A stretch of DNA of 64,000 nucleotides. It comes from Viola odorata (Eukaryota; Streptophyta; Magnoliopsida; Malpighiales; Violaceae). Below are positions 1 through 9,251 of the stretch, piece by piece. Numbering within the stretch: position 1 is the stretch's first letter; every line of letters begins with the position of its first letter. A program made the translations under genes and the position numbers. Location: contig OY829537.1 of NCBI GenBank assembly GCA_963691705.1, positions 56,706,304 through 56,770,303 of the forward strand. The letters run 5' to 3'. The notes under the pieces are model-generated. The model had not been told where the DNA came from, did not search any database, and was given only the letters and a program-made list of their open reading frames with translations.

Positions 1-303
1 AGGGTTAAGCCCGTGCTCGCGCAGCACACGCTCTAGCGTGCCATGAACTGGGAGGCGGAACCCGTATTGAAACATCTTAAAATAAAGAATCCTATGAGTT
101 TTCCAGAGCCGGCTATGAAGCCTCATGGTGTCAGAAGAAATAGTAGGGCGATAGCCGCAGGTGAAGGTAATATTATTGCTTTCCAGTTCAAGACGTAAGA
201 CAGTAGGGCAAGTAAAGATGCTAGGAGTATTTTCAAGCTCGGGATATCGAGAAATTGGCCTAGGGGTAGTTAAAGAACTAGATTGAGATCTCGTGCGAGG
301 CAT
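1..303 (-). CDS. Antisense gene, N-terminal part of 'gypsy-type transposon' domain protein (partial, runs off window)
   Basis: The frame starts at the ATG at 303 and stays open for 101 codons to the window edge. The protein begins MPRTRSQSSS, has a segment rich in conserved aliphatics, then FKMFQYGFRLPVH, which resembles the N-terminal core of the plant family called 'putative gypsy type transposon' (Pfam PF04195, recalled, not searched). It corresponds to the gene at 18124-15965 in the other element. This copy is intact where the other has lost one base (near 17845), so the frameshift there is a lesion of that copy. The function of the family is unknown. The reading direction is opposite to gag-pol. 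Confidence 0.7.
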   Translation of the reverse strand, partial: MPRTRSQSSSLTTPRPISRYPELENTPSIFTCPTVLRLELESNNITFTCGYRPTISSDTMRLHSRLWKTHRILYFKMFQYGFRLPVHGTLERVLREHGLNP

Positions 304-755
304 GATAGATAAAGCAGCAAAGGAAAATCAAAAGAAAGATCGAGCAGAATACCTTGAGAGAGAGAAGGCTGAAATTGATAAGTGAATCGCCTGGATGCGA
401 ACGAGTGAATTTCCTCAGAGCGAGCGAAAAACGAAGAGAGTTCTGAAGTATAAAAAGGAGCAAAAAGGTACAAGGAAGAAACATGTTTCCTTTTAAAAGA
501 GACGGTGGAAGAGTCAGACAGAAGGGTAACCTATTACAGAAAGACACGTATGAGGCAAATAGGGCACGTGGGAAGACCCTGACAGAGACTTAAAGTCAAG
601 CGCTCGCCTCGAATTTCGCAAAAGAAAAGCCCTTTAATTACAAAAAACCCCAGAAAAATGATCCTATGAAGCGGTAATCGGCTTGTCCAGCGGCGATTAA
701 CGCATAAGAGCGACGATATACTAAAAGCAAAAAAGAAAAAGGAAGCCAGCGGCAT
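304..755. other. Spacer between two antisense genes of element 1
   Basis: No supported gene. It is the upstream region of the gene starting at 303 and the downstream region of the small antisense gene ending at 756. It aligns with 18125-18642 but lacks about 48 bp there that carry a tandem AATAAA poly(A)-type signal. A weak TATA-like stretch (revcomp of GTATAAAAAGG, about 448-458) lies 150 bp above the ATG at 303; I do not call it a promoter. Confidence 0.6.
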
Positions 756-1155
756 CTACAACAAGTGCGGCGTTGTCAATCTTCGTCCATCCTGAAAGGC
801 CGTGGGGGTAGTGTCCTCCTTCGAAGCGGCATGGGAGCCTTCTTTCGGGGTAGGGGCGACCGGTTCCGGAGCGGCATCTGGCACTGAAATTTTATCCTTC
901 GGAAAAGGACAAGGAGCGGACGGAGACGCTTCATCTTTTTGCTGCAGTAAGAGATAGTGAGGCTCGAAGTCGGCAAAGAAGGATTTGAAAGATTGTTTCT
1001 TTGTTTTCTTCAATCTCTTGCGACCCCGGTGTTTCACAGAACGTTTGGCAGGCCTCCAAGGAGGTGTGAGTGGAGGATTGTCGGAATCGGGAGAAGTCGG
1101 AGGGGTCGGAGGAGAATCGCGGGCGGCAGCATACAAAAAAACGGGAGTCAGCCAT
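756..1155 (-). pseudogene. Small antisense gene (proline-rich, basic, acidic), broken copy in element 1
   Basis: The homologous gene in element 2 starts MADS at 19131. Here the matching ATG is at 1155, but a run of seven A (1135-1141) puts it out of frame with the body, which is open from 1136 to 756 without its own ATG. The body has a proline/serine-rich start (DSPPTPPTSPDSDNPP), a basic cluster RGRKRLKKTKK that could be a nuclear localisation signal, and a conserved FFADFEPHY block. The C-terminal part is replaced after an internal deletion of about 90 bp relative to the other copy, so it ends in an unrelated tail. No known family was recognised. The two copies carry different lesions, which implies an intact ancestor. 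Confidence 0.6.
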
Positions 1156-1687
1156 GGAAATGTCAGTAAGAGTGAGAAGCAAGAAGGAAAAAGATGAACG
1201 AAAAAGATGAACGAAAAGGAAAGAAAGAGCCCCCTTATATAGCCAAGAGGAGGAAGCGTGCCTGCCTCTCCGCGTATTATCGAGGATATTTAATGCTATC
1301 AAGGGTAGCGTCTGTTGGGGGGACAGATCTGACTCCGCAACTGTTAAAAATCTGCAAGAATTATACGTTGGCTCTAAAAAAGCGGCGCGAAATATATTCT
1401 GAACGGACGTGGCGTGAAAGAATTATCATTATGAGCCAGATAGGCAAATAAAGTTAGGGGATCCCAAGGGACACCAAGCCCGCAGTTAGTAAGAATAGAG
1501 GCGGTTTTCTAAGAAAGACGAAATGAGAAAAAAGAAAAACATTGATAGCGTGGCAAGCGAATAACGAAAGGCATATTTACTTAAAGGGCCTAACAGCCCG
1601 AGATTACAAAAAGGCCTAATGGCCCGAGTTACAAAAGGTGCACCAGAGGAGCACAGAAAGACACACCGAAGGGATCCCCGTCACTGG
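1156..1687. other. Spacer: promoter side of small antisense gene and 3' side of the 128-residue gene
   Basis: No supported gene. At about 1586-1640 a 26-27 bp unit is duplicated in tandem (GGGCCTAACAGCCCGAG followed by GGCCTAATGGCCCGAG). It contains short inverted repeats and lies just beyond the stop of the 128-residue antisense gene. The same pair is found at about 19543-19592 in element 2. Short open frames on the plus strand here are not conserved as protein. Confidence 0.55.
1234..1241 (-). promoter_or_regulatory. TATA box of the small antisense gene (element 1)
   Basis: Reading the minus strand gives GGCTATATAAGGGG. TATATAAG occupies 1241-1234, 86 bp above the ATG at 1155. The same box occurs at the matching place in element 2 (19206-19199). 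Confidence 0.55.
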
Positions 1688-2074
1688 TCAAGCATTCGAC
1701 CCAGCGTCATCATCGTCCCATTCCAGGAAAGGAATTTCCCTAAGGGCGTCCGCCAGGGTCGTCAGTTCATAAGAGTAGGCCCTCATGCTCTTCAGGCAGC
1801 ATCCCAGTAAGTCCTTCCTGTGCTGCAGCGTTGACATCAGTAGCTGGATTTGAGAAACAGCCACCGACAGCTTCACCGCTTTCTCCACGGGACTGAAATC
1901 CTCCATGGTGACAGCGGCCTGTCTAGCTTGTAGGGGAGTTAACATCCCCTGGAGCTCCAGCATATCCTCTGAGGTCTTGATGCTCAGCGAACCCAGGAAA
2001 TCAGTATCGGCCTGAGTTAGGTTCCTCAGGGCATGGGTTTTGGAGAGCAGGAAGTTTTTGGTGACTTCATCCAT
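1688..2074 (-). CDS. 128-residue antisense protein of the retroelement, intact copy in element 1
   Basis: An ATG at 2074 opens 128 codons to a stop at 1688. The product begins MDEVTKNFLLSKTHALRNL, is largely helical-looking, Leu/Gln/Glu-rich, and ends in a strongly acidic tail (EWDDDDAGSNA). There is no signal peptide or membrane segment. A copy of exactly the same length is in element 2 (20030-19644). Aligning the two by eye I count about 35 base differences, 26 synonymous and 9 changing the residue, most of them conservative; this is the pattern of a gene under purifying selection. A TATA box lies 89 bp upstream of the ATG, and the gene sits between that box and the other antisense genes, close to the 3' LTR. 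I do not recognise a family; a role in element regulation or in helping the replication complex is only a guess. Confidence 0.75.
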   Translation of the reverse strand: MDEVTKNFLLSKTHALRNLTQADTDFLGSLSIKTSEDMLELQGMLTPLQARQAAVTMEDFSPVEKAVKLSVAVSQIQLLMSTLQHRKDLLGCCLKSMRAYSYELTTLADALREIPFLEWDDDDAGSNA

Positions 2075-2155
2075 AAGGAAAAGAGAGATGAGGAAATTCG
2101 AAGAGAGAGGTGAAAAAGTTATGAGAGTTATGAAGCAAGTGCAAAATGAAAGGCC

Positions 2156-2163
2156 TATTTATA
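2156..2163 (-). promoter_or_regulatory. TATA box of the 128-residue antisense gene (element 1)
   Basis: The minus strand reads GTCTATAAATAGGCC, with TATAAATA at 2163-2156. It is 89 bp above the ATG at 2074, exactly the same distance as in element 2. The leader between is pyrimidine-rich on the minus strand, typical of plant 5' leaders. Confidence 0.6.
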
Positions 2164-2303
2164 GACTTCAAAAAAAGGCATTTCGAAGATATACCTTTAT
2201 CGATCGACGAGCCCACATTGGGGAAGAAACCTCTGAAGGGGCAAGACCGGAGACGCTGTGATAGCCCTTGGTAAACACTCAGGCTAGTTTTCGTTTGGGC
2301 ATA

Positions 2304-2836
2304 TGATAACTATCGATACCACAGAAGCGGCATCTCGATTACCCCGACGGGTGACCCGGACAGCCTACTGTACCTGTCGCGGGAGACGAGATCCTGTTCT
2401 TGCCGCCCCTAGCCTGGCGGCCAACCCTGGGATGGTCGACATCCGCAGGGGGGCTCTCATGCGACATCCGCACGGCGGCATCCCATCCCAGGTCATCCCT
2501 GATGTCACTCCGCATGACGCCATCCCGCGTGACGTCACTCTATGGCACTCCAGCGACACATATCACTCCAACGACATCTACCAGGGACTATTCCTACCCC
2601 TGTCGGTACACTCTTCCCTTTGTCTATAAATACCCTCACCTTTTCAGACAAGAGGGTAAGCTTAAGATAGCGTACTGAATCCCTACCAGTTTTACTACTC
2701 ACACTGACTTTGGCATCGGAGTGTTTACGCCGGAGACCCCCTCCGGCGCATTGCAGGTGACGAAGGCTCCTAGTACAATGTTCCTGACCGCCCCAGATCA
2801 AGCCAATCCTGCTCAGTATCCCTCGGACTCTTATCA
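2304..2836 (+). repeat. LTR A: 3' LTR of element 1 (533 bp)
   Basis: It starts TGATAAC and ends CTCTTATCA, so it has TG...CA ends and a 6-bp terminal inverted repeat TGATAA/TTATCA. It is collinear with the LTRs at 5262 and 20260. In U3 there are three 8-bp sites at 2500 (TGATGTCA), 2515 (TGACGCCA) and 2530 (TGACGTCA), spaced 15 bp apart; the first two are decayed versions of the perfect palindromes in the other LTRs. TATAAAT lies at 2625-2631. It is more diverged than the other two LTRs, consistent with an older or different insertion. Confidence 0.93.
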
Positions 2837-5244
2837 CTTACGTCTAAAACATGTCATGGATATAAGAGTTAATAGACACGACCGTGTATGTCATATAATT
2901 TCTAATGAACGCACAAGTTATCCGCGATGTGATAAAATGATGACATGCTCAATTTAAAGAATGTTCAAAAACATAGTTTTTTCTTTTTCATGCTAAAACT
3001 TGCCTCACATGCTAAGTTTTCATGCCAATTTCATTTCCTTTGCTTTAATTTGATTGTATGATGTCATGAGTAATTAATAGCAATATATGCATATTAATTA
3101 GCTTGTTATTTCATGTGAAATTTGCCACGGTTTCCGTTTAAAAAACTTGCTATTTTTCATGGATTTGAGTTGCTGCCATGCTTGGGGTTGATTTGAGTGA
3201 GTTCTAACATGTAAGTGCCACCTTGGTCGCCGGTCATGGCGTCGGGGACGTGATGAGGAAGAAGAGAGTGGGTTTGGCGGGAAAGAAAGTAAAGAAAGGT
3301 GATGGGCTTGGCTTTTGCAAAGCCCATTTGTTTTAACTTAAATTTTGGATTAGTTCCAAGCTCATTTTTTGTTGTCCAAATTTAGAAAATGGGCCTAAGC
3401 CGGTCCCATTAGATTTTTGTATGTTAAAACGTCGCATTATTTTCGTGCATCATTTTTGTGTTTTATTTAAATGTTCGTATGCCATGTTTTTAAATTCTAT
3501 GCTTAAATCTTATGGTTGTTTAATAATTTGTATAAATGCTTGATTAATTATTTTGAATTGTTGTAATTCTTTTAATTATTTATCTCAGTTGTTGTAATAA
3601 TTAGTACGAAATAAAGCGTGAAGTCCCAAGATGCTCGCAGGGATATATTTGTGACTGCTTACGTCTAAAACATGTCATGGATATAAGAGTTAATAGACAC
3701 GACCGTGTATGTCATATAATTTCTAATGAACGCACAAGTTATCCGCGATGTGATAAAATGATGACATGCTCAATTTAAAGAATGTTCAAAAACGTAGTTT
3801 TTTTTTTCATGCTAAAACTTGCCTCACATGCTAAGTTTTCATGCCAATTTCATTTCCTTTGCTTTAATTTAATTGTATGATGTCATGAGTAATTAATAGC
3901 AATATATGCATATTAATTAGCTTGTTATTTCATGTGAAATTTGCCACGGTTTCCGTTTAAAAAACTTGCTATTTTTCATGGATTTGAGTTGCTGCCATGC
4001 TTGGGGTTGATTTGAGTGAGTTCTAACATGTAAGTGCCACCTTGGTCGCCGGCCATGGCGTCGGGGATGTGATGAGGGAGAAGAGAGTGGGTTTGGCGGG
4101 AAAGAAAGTAAAGAAAGGTGATGGGCTTGGCTTTTGCAAAGCCCATTTGTTTTAACTTAAATTTTGGATTAGTTCCAAGCTCATTTTTTGTTGTCCAAAT
4201 TTAGAAAATGGGCCTAAGCCGGTCCCATTAGATTTTTGTATGTTAAAACGTCGCATTATTTTCGTGCATCATTTTTGTGTTTTATTTAAATGTTCGTATG
4301 CCATGTTTTTAAATTGTATGCTTAAATCTTATGGTTGTTTAATATTTTGTATAAATGCTTGATTAATTATTTTGAATTGTTGTAATTCTTTTAATTATTT
4401 ATCTCAGTTGTTGTAATAATTAGTACGAAATAAAGCGTGAAGGCCCAAGATGCTCGCAGGGATATATTTGTGACTGCTTACGTCTAAAACATGTCATGGA
4501 TATAAGAGTTAATAGACACGACCGTGTATGTCATATAATTTCTAATGAACGCACAAGTTATCCGCGATGTGATAAAATGATGACATGCTCAATTTAAAGA
4601 ATGTTCAAAAGCGTAGTTTTTTTTTTCATGCTAAAACTTGCCTCACATGCTAAGTTTTCATGCCAATTTCATTTCCTTTGCTTTAATTTGATTGTATGAT
4701 GTCATGAGTAATTAATAGCAATATATGCATATTAATTAGCTTGTTATTTCATGTGAAATTTGCCACTGTTTCCGTTTAAAAAACTTGCTATTTTTCATAG
4801 ATTTGAGTTGCTGCCATGCTTGGGGTTGATTTGAGTGAGTTCTCACATGTAAGTGCCACCTTGGTCGCCAGCCATGGCGTCGGGGACGTGATGAGGAAGA
4901 AGAGAGTGGGTTTGGCGGGAAAGAAAGGAAAGAAAGGTGATGGGCTTGGCTTTTGCAAAGCCCATTTGTTTTAACTTAAATTTTGGATTAGTTCCAAGCT
5001 CATTTTTTGTTGTCCAAATTTAGAAAATGGGCCTAAGCCGGTCCCATTAGATTTTCGTATGTTAAAACGTCACATTATTTTCGTGCATCATTTTCGTGTT
5101 TTATTTAAATATTCGTATGCCATATTTTAAAATTGTATGCTTAAATCGTATGGTTGTTTAATATTTAGTATAAATGCTTGATTAATTATTTTGACTTGTT
5201 GTAATTCTTTTAATTATTTATCTTAGTTGTTGTAATAATTAGTT
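2837..5244. repeat. Three tandem copies of an approximately 820-bp AT-rich repeat
   Basis: Units begin at 2837, 3658 and 4477 (periods 821 and 819 bp) and are nearly identical by eye; the third ends early, at about 5244. Each begins CTTACGTCTAAAACATGTC and contains a GC-richer patch (GTCGGGGACGTGATGAGG area) and a hairpin-forming TGGGCTTGGCTTTTGCAAAGCCCA-type inverted repeat (arms TGGGCTT / AAGCCCA). No open frame, LTR-like end or RNA gene was recognised. The first unit abuts the end of LTR A directly. It may be a local satellite, a tandemly duplicated piece of intergenic DNA, or remains of an unknown transposon. Confidence 0.9.
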
Positions 5245-5261
5245 AATGCTTTAATTATTTC
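5245..5261. other. Flank and 5' target site duplication of element 2
   Basis: A short AT-rich flank ends with ATTTC at 5257-5261 immediately before the TG of the LTR. The same ATTTC follows the other LTR at 20788-20792, which is the 5-bp target duplication left by integrase. Confidence 0.9.
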
Positions 5262-5794
5262 TGATAACTATCGATACCGCAGAAGCGGCATCTCCAGTAC
5301 CCCGCCGGGTGACCCGGCCAACATACTGTACTCGCCGCGGGAGACAGGACCATGTTCTTACCGCCCTTTTCCTGGCGACCGACCCTGGGATGGTCGACAT
5401 CAGTGCGGGGGGGGCTCTCATGCGGCATCCGCACGGCGGCATCCCATCCCAGGTCATCCATGACGTCACTCCGCATGACGTCATCACGCATGACGTCACT
5501 CAAGGCCACCCAAGTGGCATATATCACCCCAGCGACACCTGCCAGGGATTATTCCCACCCCTGTCGGTACTCCTTCCTTTGTCTATAAATACCCCCACCT
5601 TTTCAGACAAGGGGTTAAGCCTAAGATAGCGTACTGAACCCCTGCCATTTTGACTATCTGCACTGACTTTGGCATCGGAGTGTTTACGTCGGAGACCCCC
5701 TCCGGCGCTTTGCAGGTGACGAAGACCCCAGTACAGTGTTCCCGACCAGCCCAGATCAGGCCGATCCAGCTCAGTATCCCCCGGACTCTTATCA
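5262..5794 (+). repeat. LTR B: 5' LTR of element 2 (533 bp)
   Basis: It runs from TGATAACTA to CTCTTATCA, is preceded by ATTTC, and is followed after two bases by the candidate primer binding site. It is collinear with LTR C (roughly 5% substituted by eye) and LTR A. Confidence 0.95.
5461..5590 (+). promoter_or_regulatory. LTR promoter: three TGACGTCA palindromes and TATA box
   Basis: The perfect palindrome TGACGTCA occurs at 5461, 5476 and 5491, each 15 bp from the next. TGACG/ACGTCA is the known core bound by plant TGA-type bZIP factors. About 86 bp further on is TATAAAT (5584-5590), in the context GTCTATAAATACCCCC. The same layout occurs in LTR C (20452, 20467, 20482; TATA 20577-20583) and, decayed, in LTR A. 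Inference: this is the enhancer and core promoter driving the genomic RNA. Confidence 0.65.
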
Positions 5795-5796
5795 AG

Positions 5797-5815
5797 TGGT
5801 GCTTTCATTGAGAGC
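5797..5815 (+). other. Candidate primer binding site
   Basis: TGGTGCTTTCATTGAGAGC begins two bases after the LTR. TGG is the expected complement of the CCA end of a tRNA, and the position is right for minus-strand priming. I cannot assign the tRNA without comparing with tRNA 3' ends of the host. The leader from LTR to the gag ATG is only 85 bp. Confidence 0.6.
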
Positions 5816-5879
5816 TTTGGTTAATTAAGTGAGTTTTCCTTAGTAACCAAGCTCTGTTCTTTCTGAGAGTCGAAGGATC

Positions 5880-7705
5880 ATGGCTTCAGATTCAGAATCT
5901 ACGCCCCCTCATACTCGTGGGGTTCACGCGCGTAGGGAACTTTTTTCCACGTCTTCGGCAAGTACATATGTCACATCACGTGAAACTTCCTCTGCGCAGA
6001 CAGACTTTCTTTTCGGGCTGACAGCTGGCACCTCGTTTTCTCAAATGGGCACCCTGTTTTCTCAAACGGGTAGCCCGTTTCCGCAAATGGGTGCCCCGTT
6101 TTCCCACACGGGCGGATCCAGTCACTCCGCCCCTCCGCTTGTAAGTTCTAGGATGGATGGCCCTACTACTCTCACGGTAAGCTCGATGTTAGCTCTTCGT
6201 GCCCACTTGGACTATTTAATTGGGATGACCGCAGGCCCCACTTCTAGTGCAGCGACATCAGGTGTGTCTCCTCGAGTTATTTTCACTCCCTCTATTGTCG
6301 CTGATCGACCAGTATCGCCTCGTCGCCAGGAGAGCGTCCCTCTGACCTCACCTGCGATAAGCATGCCATTCAGCTTTGCGCAACTGGCAGACAGACAGGA
6401 GGAGCACTACGTACCGCGGATACCGCGGATTTCTGTCTCCCAAGTGGAGCGACCGGTAGATGAATACAGAGAGCGTTGGGACGGCAGGAGAGAGGGAGCC
6501 GGTAGGGAGGTATCTATGGAGCGGAGTGAGAGATCAGGTAGTAGGAGGCGACGAACCCGTTCGCCTAGGAGTCGTAGCCGGTCTCCCAGGCAGCAACGCA
6601 CCCCGGAGCATCGAGGCCACAGGCGACACTTGGACATGTCTCCTCCTCGTCATGATTGTGAGATCTTGGATGACACCGCTGGTCATCCTTTCACCCACCG
6701 TGTAAGGCACCACAGGGTCAGCCGACATGTTAAGATCCCCACGGAATCATACGATGGCACCAAAGACCCCATCTCGCATCTTAATAAGGTGAAGGATTTC
6801 GTCCAGTTTCAAATGCACAACGACGCGGCGTTGTGTCAAATATTTGTCATGACATTGTCGGGAGTAACCATCCTCTGGTTTGAAGGACTTCCTGCTCGAT
6901 CAATTGACAATTTCCCGCAACTGGAGGCCAAGTTTAAGAGTCGCTTCAGCAGATCTATCCCCATTCGAAAGTCTGCAGTAGCCTTGTTTGATATATGTAG
7001 AAAACCATAGGAATCTTTGAATAGTTATCTTGGTCGTTTTGATATGGAAATGTCGTTAACTCCTGGTATTACTATTGATTTTGCCATAGAAGCGTTGAAG
7101 CGGAATTGTGGATATGGGAAGTTGAGAGATACGCTGATGGTGGATCCCCCAATGACTTTAGACGCGTTAAGGTTGAAGGCTCACAATTATGCGAGAATGG
7201 AAGAAGAGGAATATAGAAACAGGATACGGGATGCGCCCAGAACGCCCCTCCTGCTCCCACGGCTCAAGGCAGTATGACCCACGATACCCGTCCGGGTGAC
7301 GAATACACCCAGCGGAAAGATTACATCCCCAAGGCGTCGAATCGCCAGAAGGGTAATTACTCTAGAGGAAGGGGCGGCGGTCTAAATGTTCAGCGACAGG
7401 GGGATCCCCCTAAGGGTCGAACGTACGATCCCGACCTTCCTCCCCTTACACTCCCACGAGCGGAAATCTTAGCCATCATTCAGCAGCGGAACCTGCCGAT
7501 CCGCTATCCAACCCCTGTGAAGCCAGGGGTGGTTATGGGAGGAAGGGAAAACGCTTTTTGTAAATTCCATAAGGTTAAGGGGCATTCTATAGAGGCATGC
7601 AGGGAATTGAAGTTAGCAATAAAGCGCCTGTTGGAAGAAGGCTATCTCGGAGAATTTGCCACTCGTATGAAGAAACCAGGAGCGACCCTCCGCATGGGGC
7701 GTTAG
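5880..7705 (+). pseudogene. gag: gag (capsid and nucleocapsid polyprotein), broken
   Basis: The frame starts at an ATG 85 bp after the LTR. Residues about 53-80 hold four 7-residue repeats of the form F-S/P-Q/H-M/T-G. Residues about 215-250 are Arg/Ser-rich (RRRRTRSPRSRSRSP). From about residue 285 comes the retrotransposon gag capsid domain with YDGTKDP at 291, and WF and LP..SI..F further on. TAG at 7008-7010 interrupts this domain inside a conserved stretch; the frame continues as ESLNSYL. A second break is a frame change near 7235-7277. The nucleocapsid part (7274-7705) contains C-x2-H-x4-H-x4-C (CKFHKVKGHSIEAC), a zinc-knuckle variant. Gag packages genomic RNA into cytoplasmic particles. 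This copy cannot make the full protein. Confidence 0.88.
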
Positions 7706-8325
7706 GTGACCATCAATTGCCTCCCCCCCTTGGGGGCAGCGGGACTTCTGGGGCAAAGGGGAAAGAAGTGCTAATGATGTATGACGAGGACATCCCCATC
7801 GTTAACATTATCGCTGGGGGCGCGTCGTTCCTGGATGAGATTACCCCAGCAACACTCGTGGCAGGAGAGAAGCGGAAACGGGAAAGCCAGCTTGTAAAAA
7901 AAGGAGTGATCGATGCACTGGACAGGATGGTAATATCCTTTTCGGAAGAAGACGAGAAGGGCGTTGTCTTCCCTCATAATGACGCGCTAGTAGTCACACC
8001 GGTTGTTGGGAGCCATGGCATGCGAAGGACCCTCATTGATAACGGCAGTGCGGTAAACTTATTTTCGTTGGAAGCATATAATCTCATGAAACACCCTACC
8101 AGTGAACTGGCGCCTTGCAAGAAACCAATTATTGGAGTGGACAGCATCCCTATACCTGTAATTGGAGTCATAACGTTGCCTGTGTATTTTAGAGAAGACG
8201 CGTCGAAATGATCAGAAGAGTTGATGTTCTTGGTTGTGGATCTCATCCTACCGTACAATGCCATTCTAGGGCGACCATTCCTCAATCGTTTTGGGGCGGC
8301 GGGACCCATTCTAGGATCCTTATGA
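7706..8325 (+). pseudogene. pol: pol: aspartic protease region, broken
   Basis: This segment is in a third frame relative to gag and is entered across a C7 run near 7722. It contains the protease core LIDNGSAVNLFS, with DNGS (8038-8049) in the active-site position; the family usually has D-T/S-G, and DNGS is common in this plant lineage. TGA at 8209-8211 interrupts it, after which the same frame continues with the conserved post-protease motif YNAILGRPFLNRF up to TGA at 8323-8325. The usual linker to reverse transcriptase is much shortened after that, suggesting an internal deletion. The enzyme would process the gag-pol polyprotein. Confidence 0.82.
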
Positions 8326-8362
8326 GCAAAGGGATGAAAGGCGAACCCGGCCAGTAGATGCG

Positions 8363-9251
8363 ATGGTATCCATCCCCGTCCAAGGCAATGATAAGGCGAG
8401 CTTCCAGGCCAGTTACAAGTTGACCCTTGAGGAGAGAGCACAATTAGCCAGACTGTTGAACAAGTGCAAAGGAGAGTTCGCGTGGAAATCGGCGGACATA
8501 CCTGAGAGTTCAACAGAAGCGGCGAGCATTCTCCACGGAAAAGTCGGTGGTGATTGATAAGGAGGTAGTAAAACTGATGAACGCAGGATTCATCCGAGAA
8601 GTTCAATACCCCACTTGGTTGGCCAACCCCGTCTTAGTCCACAAGCCCAACGGAGACTGGCGCATGTGTATTGATTTCACTAACTTGAATGACGCTTGTC
8701 CTAAGGACTGTTATCCGCTCCCTCGGATTGATCAGTTGGTCGATCAAGCGGCAGGGTACCCATATTTGAGTTCCCTGGACGCCAATACTAGATATCATCA
8801 AATTCCTATGGCCAAGGAAGATGAGGAAAAGACGGCATTTATAACTCCGAAGGCCACCTACTGCTACACGGCAATGTCGTTTGGCTTAAAGAATGCAGGG
8901 GCGACCTTCCAGCGTATGGCCAACAAAGTGTTTGAAAAGCAAATCGGGAGAAATGTAGAAGCGTACGTAGATGATGTATTGGTCAAGAGCTGAAGTTTCA
9001 GTGACCATCTGGCCGATTTGCAGGAAGTGTTTGATACACTGAGAAAGTACCAGATAAAGTTGAACCCCCGCAAGTGCGCGTTTGCATTCCAAACGGGAAA
9101 ATTCTTGGGGTATGTGGTAAGCCAAAAGGGCATCCAGCCGAACCCGTCAAAGATTAAGGCTATCCATGATATGGTATCGCCGCGAACCCTCCAGGAAGTT
9201 CAGAGGTTAACAGGACGTGTCATTACGCTGGGGCGGTTCATCTCTAAGTAG
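8363..9251 (+). pseudogene. pol: pol: reverse transcriptase, broken by stops, a frame change and a small deletion
   Basis: The N-terminal part (8363 to about 8516, LTLEERAQLARLL...FAWKSADIPE) is in one frame. From about 8517 the main domain is in the next frame; roughly 20 conserved residues expected between them are missing. Recognisable blocks: GFIREVQYPTWLANPV, CIDFTNLNDACPKD, FGLKNAGATFQRM, and the catalytic YVDD at 8964-8975. TGA at 8991-8993 falls just after the catalytic block, and TAG at 9249-9251 after the thumb region (LNPRKCAFAF...FLGYVVSQKGI). Both stops are in the frame that continues into RNase H. The domain copies genomic RNA into DNA in Ty3/gypsy elements; here it is inactive. 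Confidence 0.9.

Larger units (their letters stand above)
1..2836 (+). mobile_element. Element 1: 3' part of a giant Ty3/gypsy (Tat-like) LTR retrotransposon
   Basis: Bases 1-2303 align along their whole length with 17823-20259 of the complete element further right, and 2304-2836 is the matching LTR, so this is the 3' end of a second copy of the same family in the same orientation. The 5' part lies outside the window. It carries the end of the antisense gene region: the start of an N-terminal-domain gene (303 to 1), a small basic/acidic protein gene (1155 to 756) and a 128-residue gene (2074 to 1688). The 5 bases after the LTR, CTTAC (2837-2841), would be the 3' target duplication; its partner is not visible. 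Relative to the other copy it has a deletion of about 90 bp in the small gene and another of about 48 bp just downstream of that gene. Confidence 0.93.

Noticed and set aside
270..755. Minus-strand hydrophobic frames upstream of the N-terminal-domain gene (also 18099-18368)
   Set aside because: They occupy the promoter and leader region, are phenylalanine/leucine-rich because of CT-rich sequence, and are not conserved in frame between the two elements.
2303..2837. Open frames within the LTRs (also near 5251-5808 and 20255-20794)
   Set aside because: They differ in frame and length among the three LTRs, as expected of non-coding promoter DNA.
2837..5244. An LTR or terminal-inverted-repeat transposon as the source of the 820-bp unit
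   Set aside because: I found no TG...CA ends, terminal inverted repeat or target duplication at unit borders, so the origin is left open.
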